Positions 1 through 5,111 of a stretch of 5,787 nucleotides of DNA are shown one piece after another (the stretch's first letter is position 1; each line of letters begins with the position of its first letter). The stretch is from Thermotogae bacterium. GTDB lineage: Bacteria; Thermotogota; Thermotogae; B3-G13. The DNA is taken from contig WFSK01000020.1 of assembly GCA_015486095.1 (NCBI GenBank), forward strand, positions 1 through 5,787. Direction: 5' to 3'. The notes below the pieces were generated by a model, which was not told where the DNA came from, searched no databases, and saw nothing but the letters and a program-made list of their open reading frames with translations. A program made the translations under genes and the position numbers.

Positions 1-7
1 ACATTGT

Positions 8-32
8 TTCACTTACATTAACGATGCACATC
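8..32. repeat. 25-bp direct repeat, copy 1 (left)
   Basis: This 25-bp stretch is identical and in the same orientation to 202-226. With two single-T insertions in this copy the similarity extends left to about position 1 (matching about 197-201), so the repeated unit probably continues beyond the window. It lacks the outer arm that follows the other copy: after position 32 comes an unrelated 14-bp spacer (33-46), then the left arm of the palindromic element. Seen directly; the idea that it is the edge of a second element copy is inference. Confidence 0.85.
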
Positions 33-102
33 ACTAAACTCCATGAGGTAGGAGGGATATCTCGATGTGCGAGTGTTGTAAGTGGTTGTGAAGACGAAGG
101 AA

Positions 103-183
103 GGTATCACGTCGGTGAGAAACAGGAGGTTTCGAATGTGACGGCGTGCAGGATGGAAGCTCGTCACAGTCCGACGTGATACC
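103..183. other. Candidate three-way-junction RNA fold at the core of the palindrome
   Basis: A 13-bp perfect stem (103-115 with 171-183) closes a junction holding a 5-bp hairpin (119-123 with 129-133, loop aggag) and a 7-bp hairpin (137-143 with 162-168, 18-nt loop). Unpaired joints are only 2-3 nt. Pairing works in RNA from either strand, so the transcribed strand is unknown; read-through from the minus-strand operon would produce the minus version. I compared it by eye with hammerhead, tRNA, 5S rRNA, SRP and purine-riboswitch cores and found no match. Stem geometry is seen; a function as RNA is inference. Confidence 0.35.
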
Positions 184-201
184 CCCGAGTCGAACAACAT
201 G

Positions 202-226
202 TTCACTTACATTAACGATGCACATC
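202..226. repeat. 25-bp direct repeat, copy 2 (inside right arm of palindrome)
   Basis: Identical to 8-32 over 25 bp, with start points 194 bp apart. Its last 7 bases (220-226) overlap the 24-bp inverted arm at 220-243. It contains the short interrupted palindrome cgatg-ca-catcg at 217-228. An 8-bp part (204-211) is complementary to 77-84, so this copy also takes part in the long fold of the element. Confidence 0.85.
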
Positions 227-265
227 GAGATATCCCTCCTACCGAACAGCTTGACATAGAGCTGG

Positions 266-1639
266 CTACATGTTGTTCTTTATAAGTCGGGTAGATATCG
301 TGTTGTGCATATCGATGAAAGCAGATAAGGATGGATCTAACAAATATCCATCCTCCATTACTATTTTCCCATTTATCATGGAGAAGTCAACCTTTTTGTT
401 ATCACACATCACGAGTGCTGCCACTGGATCGGATAGACCACCTGCAAATTCGAGTTTATTCATATTGAATAATATGAGATCTGCTGCTTTGCCCTTCTCA
501 ATAGAACCTGTGTAATCTTCTATTTTGAGGACCTTTGCCCCTCCCATTGTGGCAAGGTACAAGACATCACGAGGGGTTATAGCATCGGCACCATATTTCA
601 CCCTTTGCAATAGAAAGGCATTTCTTATTTCTTCTAACATATTCCCCGTATCGTTACTCGCACTACCATCGACTCCTAAGCTTATTCTTATGCCATCTTT
701 CTTCATCATATCTGTAATGGGTGCTATCCCCGAGCCCAATCGCATATTCGATGTTGGGCAATGAGAAATGCCAACCCCATTTTTATCGAATTTCTCGATA
801 TCGTCCGCATTTAGCCAAACGGTGTGGGCAAACCAGACGTTATCTCTAAGCCACCCTAATTTTTCCATGTATTCGACCGGCCTCAAACCAATTCTCTCTA
901 TGCAATAATGCTCTTCATCCTCCGTTTCTGCAAGATGTGTGTGTAAAAGTAAATCGTATTCATCGGCTAGTTCAGCGGTTTTGAGCATTAATTCTTCCGT
1001 TACAGAAAAGGGAGAGCAGGGTGCCAATGCCACTCGAAGCATCGAATATTTGGATGGATCATGATATCGCTTAATAACTCGCTCGGAATCCATCAATATT
1101 TCTTCTTCGGTTTGAACGATATCTTTTGGAGGAAGCCCTCCATTTTCTTTATCAAGAGACATGCTACCTCGGCAGGGATAAAACCTTATACCTGAATGCC
1201 TTGCTCCTGCAACCTCAGCATCGAATATACCTTTTGTCCCCTTGGGATATAGATAAAGCATATCGCTCGTTGTAGTTACTCCGCTCGCTATCATCTCAGA
1301 TATGGCCACAACGGAACTCACGTATATGGCTTCGGCATCGATGTTTTTCCATATCTCATACAGATGAGTAAGCCAATCGAAGAGTTTTGCATTCTGTACA
1401 GAAGATACGTTTCTAAATAGGGCTTGATAAAGGTGGTGATGTGTGTTAATGAAACCTGGTAACATTATCTTATCTTTACAGTCTATAACAAGGTCGACAT
1501 CGAATCGTTTTCCTTCATCCTTACCAACTTCCTTTATAATGTTATCTTCTACCAGAACATATCCATTCTTGATCTCATCCTTATTAGGATTCATAGTAAC
1601 TATTGTATCTATATTTTTGAAAAGGATCTTCTTTACCAA
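266..1639 (-). CDS. Amidohydrolase, probable 8-oxoguanine deaminase (EC 3.5.4.32)
   Basis: A 457-aa cytosolic amidohydrolase of the SsnA/MtaD/guanine-deaminase group. Family enzymes hydrolytically deaminate purine-like rings; the probable reaction is 8-oxoguanine to urate plus ammonia. Metal-site motifs are intact: H67 and H69 in THHHLYQ (66-72), H235 with general acid/base E238 in HTHLAE (233-238), H272, and D324 in GVDGSASND (322-330). I assign the subtype from segments I recall as characteristic of 8-oxoguanine deaminases: LYLYP (128-132), RGSMSL (157-162), GGLPP (167-171), APCSPFSV (206-213) and CPTSNMRLGSGIAP (294-307). The N-terminal beta-sandwich and C-terminal KGKAADLILF (382-391) complete the usual fold. 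The start is TTG at 1639-1637: GGAGGG lies at 1654-1649 with a 9-nt gap, and the next ATG (codon 16) would remove the first strands. It overlaps the DegV gene by 7 bp and is last in the operon. Superfamily certain; substrate probable. Another triazine/purine deaminase is the main alternative. Confidence 0.88.
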   Translation of the reverse strand: MVKKILFKNIDTIVTMNPNKDEIKNGYVLVEDNIIKEVGKDEGKRFDVDLVIDCKDKIMLPGFINTHHHLYQALFRNVSSVQNAKLFDWLTHLYEIWKNIDAEAIYVSSVVAISEMIASGVTTTSDMLYLYPKGTKGIFDAEVAGARHSGIRFYPCRGSMSLDKENGGLPPKDIVQTEEEILMDSERVIKRYHDPSKYSMLRVALAPCSPFSVTEELMLKTAELADEYDLLLHTHLAETEDEEHYCIERIGLRPVEYMEKLGWLRDNVWFAHTVWLNADDIEKFDKNGVGISHCPTSNMRLGSGIAPITDMMKKDGIRISLGVDGSASNDTGNMLEEIRNAFLLQRVKYGADAITPRDVLYLATMGGAKVLKIEDYTGSIEKGKAADLILFNMNKLEFAGGLSDPVAALVMCDNKKVDFSMINGKIVMEDGYLLDPSLSAFIDMHNTISTRLIKNNM

Positions 1640-2511
1640 GGTTTAAATCCCTCCATTTCACAAAAACATAGAGCCACTGTTCCTGGACCAGTGTGCGTTG
1701 TTATAGTTGTTCCCAATTCTATCAGCTTTATGTTTCCACTGTAGCCGAGTCGTTCTCTCACGAAAGATTCGAGATAACGAGCATCTCCCTCAGCATCGGC
1801 ATGAGTTATAGAGAAAACCGTATTTTCTGGTTCATTTATTCTTTTAGCTGCTTCTAAGGCTATCCTTCTTAGAGATTCTTTTCTTCCCCTTACTTTACCT
1901 AATGCACCAACTTCACCGTTTTCTACTGCTAAAATAGGTTTGAAGTTTAGGATACCACCTATTAGCGAAGCTGCTTTACCGATCCTTCCACCCATCTGAA
2001 GATACTTCAAAGAAGCAACGGTGAATATTGCATACGTGTGACTTATAACTTCTTCTACCGCTGATACGACCTCTTCAAATGTCTTTCCTCGTTTAGCATA
2101 CTCGGCAGCTCTCAAAACAGGATATCCTTCTGCCATTGTAGGAAATTTGGAATCTATAACCTCTATTTTAGCGTTTGGATACTTTGCTTTGAGCATCTCT
2201 TTTGCCACATATGCAGATTGGAATGTACCGCTGAGTTTTGAAGATAGATGTATAGAGATTATGTCATCACCGTTTTTTAAGAAGGGTTCATATACCTCTA
2301 CAAAATCCGTTGGATTTGGTTGAGAAGTCTTGGGAAGAAAAGTGGAATTCTCCATCCAATCGTAAAAACGGTGTATATCTAAATCCCGCCATTCTCTATA
2401 AGTTTCTCGCTCGCTTAGATGAACGTAGAGGGGAACAGTTGTTATATCGTATTTTTTCAGCATATCCTTGGGTATATCGCAGGCACTATCCGAAACTACT
2501 CGTATTGCCAT
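1633..2511 (-). CDS. DegV family protein (fatty-acid-binding, EDD fold)
   Basis: A 292-aa protein of typical DegV length. Family members bind a long-chain fatty acid between two alpha/beta domains; in Firmicutes the FakB members present fatty acid to the kinase FakA for phosphorylation. Visible hallmarks: N-terminal VVSDSACDIP (5-14), the carboxylate-binding TSQP (62-65), SSKLSGTFQSA (90-100), the helix region QMGGRIGKAASLIGGILNFK (172-191) followed by PIL, and the C-terminal HTGPGTVAL (273-281). No signal peptide or membrane segment. The ATG at 2511-2509 is supported by a G-rich ribosome site (GGGGG at 2524-2520, 8-nt gap) and by the N-terminus starting exactly as in relatives. It overlaps rdgB by 26 bp upstream and the deaminase start by 7 bp downstream. 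No FakA-like kinase is in this window, so a FakB role is possible but unproven. Family assignment is very secure. Confidence 0.93.
   Translation of the reverse strand: MAIRVVSDSACDIPKDMLKKYDITTVPLYVHLSERETYREWRDLDIHRFYDWMENSTFLPKTSQPNPTDFVEVYEPFLKNGDDIISIHLSSKLSGTFQSAYVAKEMLKAKYPNAKIEVIDSKFPTMAEGYPVLRAAEYAKRGKTFEEVVSAVEEVISHTYAIFTVASLKYLQMGGRIGKAASLIGGILNFKPILAVENGEVGALGKVRGRKESLRRIALEAAKRINEPENTVFSITHADAEGDARYLESFVRERLGYSGNIKLIELGTTITTHTGPGTVALCFCEMEGFKPW
1649..1654 (-). promoter_or_regulatory. Shine-Dalgarno GGAGGG that fixes the TTG start
   Basis: On the minus strand GGAGGG sits 9 nt before the TTG at 1639-1637. It lies inside the last codons of the DegV-family gene (Met-Glu-Gly of the C-terminus), so ribosomes finishing that gene are positioned to restart on the deaminase gene. 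This is the main evidence for a non-ATG start. Confidence 0.75.
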
Positions 2512-3112
2512 TTACATAACCCCCTTTCAATAACAATCCTTTTATCTGAGAAAATGCCTTATATCTATGACTTATCGATGCCTTTATTTCAGGATCGAGT
2601 TCTCCGAACGTTCTATTGTATCCTTCGGGTATGAATATGGGGTCATATCCGAAGCCATTGGTCCCCCGAATCTCCGTTGCTATCCTTCCATTTACCACAC
2701 CCTTTACGATTTTACAGGTATTGGTATGAGGTGAATAAAGGACCGCTACGCACACGAAGCGTGCCGTTCGTTTCGGACCTTCAACATCCTTCAACTCGTC
2801 CAGAATCAAAGACATCTTATGAGTATAATCGTTATCTTCGCCACCAAATCGTGCAGAATATACACCGGGTTTTCCATCGAGTGCATCCACTACCAAACCC
2901 GAATCATCTGCAACGGTGAGATAACCAGTATCTCTTCCCACCTGTTTTGCCTTTATTACAGCGTTTTCTTCAAACGATTCTCCATTCTCGATGATCTCTT
3001 TGTTATAATTCACATCTTCCAGGCATAGCAATTCAAATGGAATGCCATCCAGAATTCCCTTTATTTCACCAAATTTATGTAGATTAGTGGTGGCCACTAA
3101 AAGTTCCTTCAT
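2486..3112 (-). CDS. rdgB: RdgB/HAM1 family XTP/dITP pyrophosphatase (non-canonical purine NTPase)
   Basis: A 208-aa cytosolic enzyme that hydrolyses XTP, ITP and dITP to the monophosphate and pyrophosphate, keeping deaminated purines out of DNA and RNA. All family signatures are present: ATTNLHK (7-13) for phosphate binding, ADDSGLVVDAL (68-78) with the acidic metal/catalytic pair D69-D70, PGVYSARFGG (82-91), TARFVC (116-121), GTNGFGYDPIF (150-160) and the base-recognising SHRYKAF (181-187). The protein carries about 14 residues beyond the usual end after KGLL, and these codons include the 26-bp overlap with the DegV gene. The ATG at 3112-3110 overlaps the TGA of the Fe-S gene (ATGA); GGTGA at 3121-3117 just upstream can serve as the ribosome site. 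Function and start are both secure. Its place two genes before a probable 8-oxoguanine deaminase suggests a shared role in clearing damaged purines. Confidence 0.96.
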   Translation of the reverse strand: MKELLVATTNLHKFGEIKGILDGIPFELLCLEDVNYNKEIIENGESFEENAVIKAKQVGRDTGYLTVADDSGLVVDALDGKPGVYSARFGGEDNDYTHKMSLILDELKDVEGPKRTARFVCVAVLYSPHTNTCKIVKGVVNGRIATEIRGTNGFGYDPIFIPEGYNRTFGELDPEIKASISHRYKAFSQIKGLLLKGGYVNGNTSSFG

Positions 3113-4215
3113 ATTTTCACCAATTCGTATTCTCTATTTCCCAATCCTATCTCTTCTCCATGCCTTAATTGGGTCTCCCAATCTATACCCGGAAAGAGCC
3201 CTTTGAACTTGTCTTCCCCTGGTGCGAAATTCACTTTTAACTGACTATCTTTGTATCCCGGGGCAGCATTCACGAGATCTGCGCAGGCTTGATCGAGTGC
3301 TATTGGATCCTTGCTCGCAGCCATTCCTATATCCGGCACTATAGGGACATCGTTGGATGAGTAACAATCACAGTACGGTGATACGTTCATTATGAAACTC
3401 ACGAAGAAGGCTTTATCTTTCTTATTCTTCAGTACAGCGTAAGTGTATTCCGCTATCTTCATAGCCACTCTATCCGCGGTATCATAAGCTTTCACTTCCA
3501 TAGCACCGGTGGGACAAACCACCAAACATTCTCCACAACCTATACATTCATCATAATCTATCACTGCCTTGTTGTCTAAAACTTCTATTGCACCGCCTGG
3601 GCAAAACTGTGCGCATGTCCCACATCCTATGCACTTGCCTTCGTTCACCTTCGTTCCCATGCCACTATGTTGTTCTAACTTTCCACCCCTGGATGCTATT
3701 CCCATACCTATATTCTTCAGTGTTCCCCCGAAACCCGTGAGCTCATGTCCCTTGAAGTGTGTTAAAACGATAAGGGCATCGGCATTATAAACGGCAGAAC
3801 CTATCATCGCCTTTTTCACCAGCTTCAAATTTACCTCAACTTCGACATAACTATCTCCCCTTATACCATCCGCAATTATTATCGGTGCCTCTACCATGGA
3901 ATAAGTAAATCCATTCTTTATGGCACTGTTGAGATGATCCACGGCATTTGAACGCTTTCCTATGTACAGTGTGTTGGAATCGGTTAAGAAGGGTTTTCCA
4001 CCAAAGGATTTGATCACCCGTACTATCCTTTGCACGTAATTCGGACGTATATACGCAAGATTGCCTGGTTCTCCAAAGTGAAGCTTAACAGCTACGAGAG
4101 CATCTTTATCTATCACGTCTTTTATTCCCGCAATTCTTACAAGCCGTTCCAGTTTGTCCATCAAGTTTTCGCCGTAATTTGGATGCATATCTGTAAAATA
4201 AACTTTATTCTTCAT
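3109..4215 (-). CDS. DUF362 / COG2768-type Fe-S protein with two 4Fe-4S ferredoxin motifs
   Basis: A 368-aa protein matching the widespread but functionally undefined DUF362 family. The N-terminal DUF362 part shows VKLHFGEPGN (43-52), a family-typical segment TDSNTLY (78-84), and LTHFKGHELTGFGGTLKNIG (151-170) running on into MGIASRGGK. A dicluster ferredoxin unit is inserted at about 191-240: C195-x2-C198-x2-C201-x3-C205-P and C224-x2-C227-x2-C230-x3-C234-P, each expected to hold one [4Fe-4S]. The DUF362 fold resumes with NVSPYCDCYS (277-286), which adds C282 and C284, then DIGMAASKDPIALDQAC (295-311). No signal peptide or membrane helix, so it is cytosolic. The ATG overlaps the hydrolase TGA (ATGA), and AGGAGG at 4228-4223 with a 7-nt gap fixes the start. 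It is probably an electron-transfer or Fe-S-dependent protein of an anaerobe; partner and reaction are unknown. Family certain, function open. Confidence 0.92.
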   Translation of the reverse strand: MKNKVYFTDMHPNYGENLMDKLERLVRIAGIKDVIDKDALVAVKLHFGEPGNLAYIRPNYVQRIVRVIKSFGGKPFLTDSNTLYIGKRSNAVDHLNSAIKNGFTYSMVEAPIIIADGIRGDSYVEVEVNLKLVKKAMIGSAVYNADALIVLTHFKGHELTGFGGTLKNIGMGIASRGGKLEQHSGMGTKVNEGKCIGCGTCAQFCPGGAIEVLDNKAVIDYDECIGCGECLVVCPTGAMEVKAYDTADRVAMKIAEYTYAVLKNKKDKAFFVSFIMNVSPYCDCYSSNDVPIVPDIGMAASKDPIALDQACADLVNAAPGYKDSQLKVNFAPGEDKFKGLFPGIDWETQLRHGEEIGLGNREYELVKI

Positions 4216-5054
4216 TTCTCATCCTCCTCTTGGGATAGATACGGGACCAAAAAATCCAGCATATCCTTTATAGGCCTTTCCTTTCCTATTTCCTTGAATA
4301 TCTCATGGTAAAAACCTTCGTACTCCATGATACTCTTCTTCCCTTTGATCTCTTCGTACAATTGTCTACTACCTCTGGGATCTGTCATCCTATCCTCGGT
4401 ACCTATCATTATTAGTACAGGGCATTTCAATCCATCTGCCTTTTCATGCACGAGTTTAATGTTGTTCAGCATCTCCGATACGAATCTCGCACTTATCCTG
4501 TCGTGTACGAGGGGATCCATCACGTATCTTCTTACGATTTCCTCGTCATGCGAAAGAAATCGGGGATCTAAACCATTTGAAAAAGTAGAAGAAGGAGAGA
4601 AGATAGATAAAATTTTTACGAGAACGAACAGAGGTTTTGGAATGGTTTTCTTGTCTAAATAAAAAACACCAGAGGAAAGGACGAGTACATCTATGTCCCT
4701 GTATTCTTCTGCGTATCTCGCAGCTATTAGACCGCCCATACTATGACCTAACATACCTACTCTCTTAGATGTCCTTCTCGCCATCCTTACCACGAAGTTC
4801 AGGTCCTCAAGGAATATGTTAAAGCTGGATATATGCCCTCTTTTACCATTTGCCTTCCCAAAGCCACGCTGATCGGGAATGTAGACATTTAAACCTGCAT
4901 CTGTCAATCTTCTGGCGATGTGCTCATGTCTTCCACCGTGCTCTCCCAAACCATGGACTACAACTACGCTATTTGAATTCTCATTTACTTCGTATATCCT
5001 CAAGAAAATCCTCGTATGTGTAGGCGTTTCGATCTTCATTTCCCTGTAGTTCAT
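4212..5054 (-). CDS. Alpha/beta hydrolase, monoacylglycerol lipase / lysophospholipase-like (Hydrolase_4)
   Basis: A serine esterase of the monoacylglycerol-lipase/PldB-like group, expected to cleave an acyl ester of a glycerolipid; the true substrate is unknown. With the start chosen here it has 280 residues. Motifs in this numbering: oxyanion-hole segment HGLGEHGGR (34-42), DQRGFGKANGKRG (61-73), nucleophile elbow GHSMGG with Ser105, a lid/cap region around 130-200, acid Asp221 in GTEDRMTDP (218-226), and His250 in GFYHEIFKE. The catalytic triad is complete. There is no clear signal peptide. An in-frame ATG lies further upstream at 5072, but it has no ribosome site and a TATAAT box ends only 3 bp before it. 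The ATG at 5054-5052 has AGGGAG (5069-5064) with a 9-nt gap and is preferred; ATG 5063 is too close to that site. First gene of the operon, sharing ATGA with the Fe-S gene. Fold and triad secure; exact start about 75%. Confidence 0.9.
   Translation of the reverse strand: MNYREMKIETPTHTRIFLRIYEVNENSNSVVVVHGLGEHGGRHEHIARRLTDAGLNVYIPDQRGFGKANGKRGHISSFNIFLEDLNFVVRMARRTSKRVGMLGHSMGGLIAARYAEEYRDIDVLVLSSGVFYLDKKTIPKPLFVLVKILSIFSPSSTFSNGLDPRFLSHDEEIVRRYVMDPLVHDRISARFVSEMLNNIKLVHEKADGLKCPVLIMIGTEDRMTDPRGSRQLYEEIKGKKSIMEYEGFYHEIFKEIGKERPIKDMLDFLVPYLSQEEDEK
4223..4228 (-). promoter_or_regulatory. Shine-Dalgarno AGGAGG of the Fe-S protein gene, inside the hydrolase gene
   Basis: Perfect AGGAGG core, 7 nt before the ATG at 4215-4213. 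It is formed by the Gln-Glu-Glu codons of the hydrolase C-terminus (SQEEDEK). Together with the 4-bp ATGA overlap it indicates translational coupling of the two genes. Confidence 0.8.
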
Positions 5055-5063
5055 CGAACTCAT

Positions 5064-5069
5064 CTCCCT
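5064..5069 (-). promoter_or_regulatory. Shine-Dalgarno AGGGAG that decides the hydrolase start
   Basis: AGGGAG on the minus strand lies 9 nt upstream of ATG 5054-5052, an ideal gap. It lies inside the frame if the upstream ATG (5072) were used, where it would encode Arg-Glu. Its fit argues for the shorter protein. Confidence 0.6.
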
Positions 5070-5075
5070 CATTTT

Positions 5076-5104
5076 ATTATACCATTTGAGTTTCTATGTT
5101 AAAA
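5076..5104 (-). promoter_or_regulatory. Putative sigma-70-type promoter for the five-gene operon
   Basis: A perfect TATAAT -10 box reads on the minus strand at 5081-5076. At a 17-bp spacing the -35 position (5104-5099) reads TTTTAA, a weak match to TTGACA. The expected transcript start is near 5069, giving a leader of about 15 nt that begins at the AGGGAG ribosome site. All five minus-strand genes overlap downstream, so this is probably the main operon promoter. No operator-like repeat is evident. Confidence 0.6.
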
Positions 5105-5105
5105 T
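5097..5105 (+). promoter_or_regulatory. Putative extended -10 promoter of the MFS transporter gene
   Basis: TGtTAAAAT (TG at 5097-5098, TAAAAT at 5100-5105) matches an extended -10 element with one mismatch. No good -35 is seen; the 17-bp position (5077-5082) reads ttatac and lies on the -10 of the opposing operon promoter. The expected start, about 5112, coincides with the ATG of the MFS gene, implying an almost leaderless message if correct. Confidence 0.4.
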
Positions 5106-5111
5106 AGATCG

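Larger units (their letters stand above)
47..243. repeat. Palindromic intergenic element with perfect 24-bp inverted ends (MITE/ERIC-like or structured RNA)
   Basis: The ends, 47-70 and 220-243, are perfect 24-bp inverted complements. Moving inward, further complementary blocks keep the same nesting order: 77-84 with 204-211 (8 bp), 85-89 with 194-198 (5 bp), and 103-115 with 171-183 (13 bp). Two small hairpins sit at the top (119-123/129-133 and 137-143/162-168). The whole 197-bp unit can therefore fold into one long rod ending in a three-way junction. No convincing ORF crosses it: the open frames on the minus strand have no ribosome site and recognisable features are absent. It lies 22 bp beyond the stop codon of the last operon gene. 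No clear target-site duplication is visible (only a 2-bp 'ga' on each side). It could be a non-autonomous mobile palindrome, an ERIC/REP-type intergenic repeat, an invertible segment, or a structured RNA; the sequence alone does not decide. Confidence 0.7.

Noticed and set aside
119..143. Sequence TTCGAAT at 131-137 resembling a tRNA T-loop
   Set aside because: No acceptor stem, anticodon arm or D arm can be built around it; it falls across the joint of the three-way fold.
103..183. Hammerhead ribozyme in the three-way junction (minus strand has GAAAC...GUUUC next to the junction)
   Set aside because: The required CUGAUGA core strand is absent (the position reads only AC before the next stem), so the catalytic core cannot form.
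18..225. Two overlapping minus-strand open frames of 62-63 codons across the palindromic element
   Set aside because: Both lie across inverted and direct repeats, have no ribosome site, resemble no family I recognise, and are explained by chance open frames in a palindrome.
1..243. CRISPR array
   Set aside because: Only two copies of a 25-bp direct repeat 194 bp apart, with no regular spacers and no cas genes.
244..265. Possible terminator from AGCT...AGCT just after the deaminase stop
   Set aside because: The stem is only 4 bp and no T-run follows, so there is no support for a Rho-independent terminator. The downstream palindrome might end transcription but also lacks a T-run.
251..286. 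Perfect TTGACA at 251-256 followed by TATAAG at 281-286 on the plus strand
   Set aside because: Spacing is 24 bp, far too long for a sigma-70 promoter, and it would point into the antisense of the deaminase gene.
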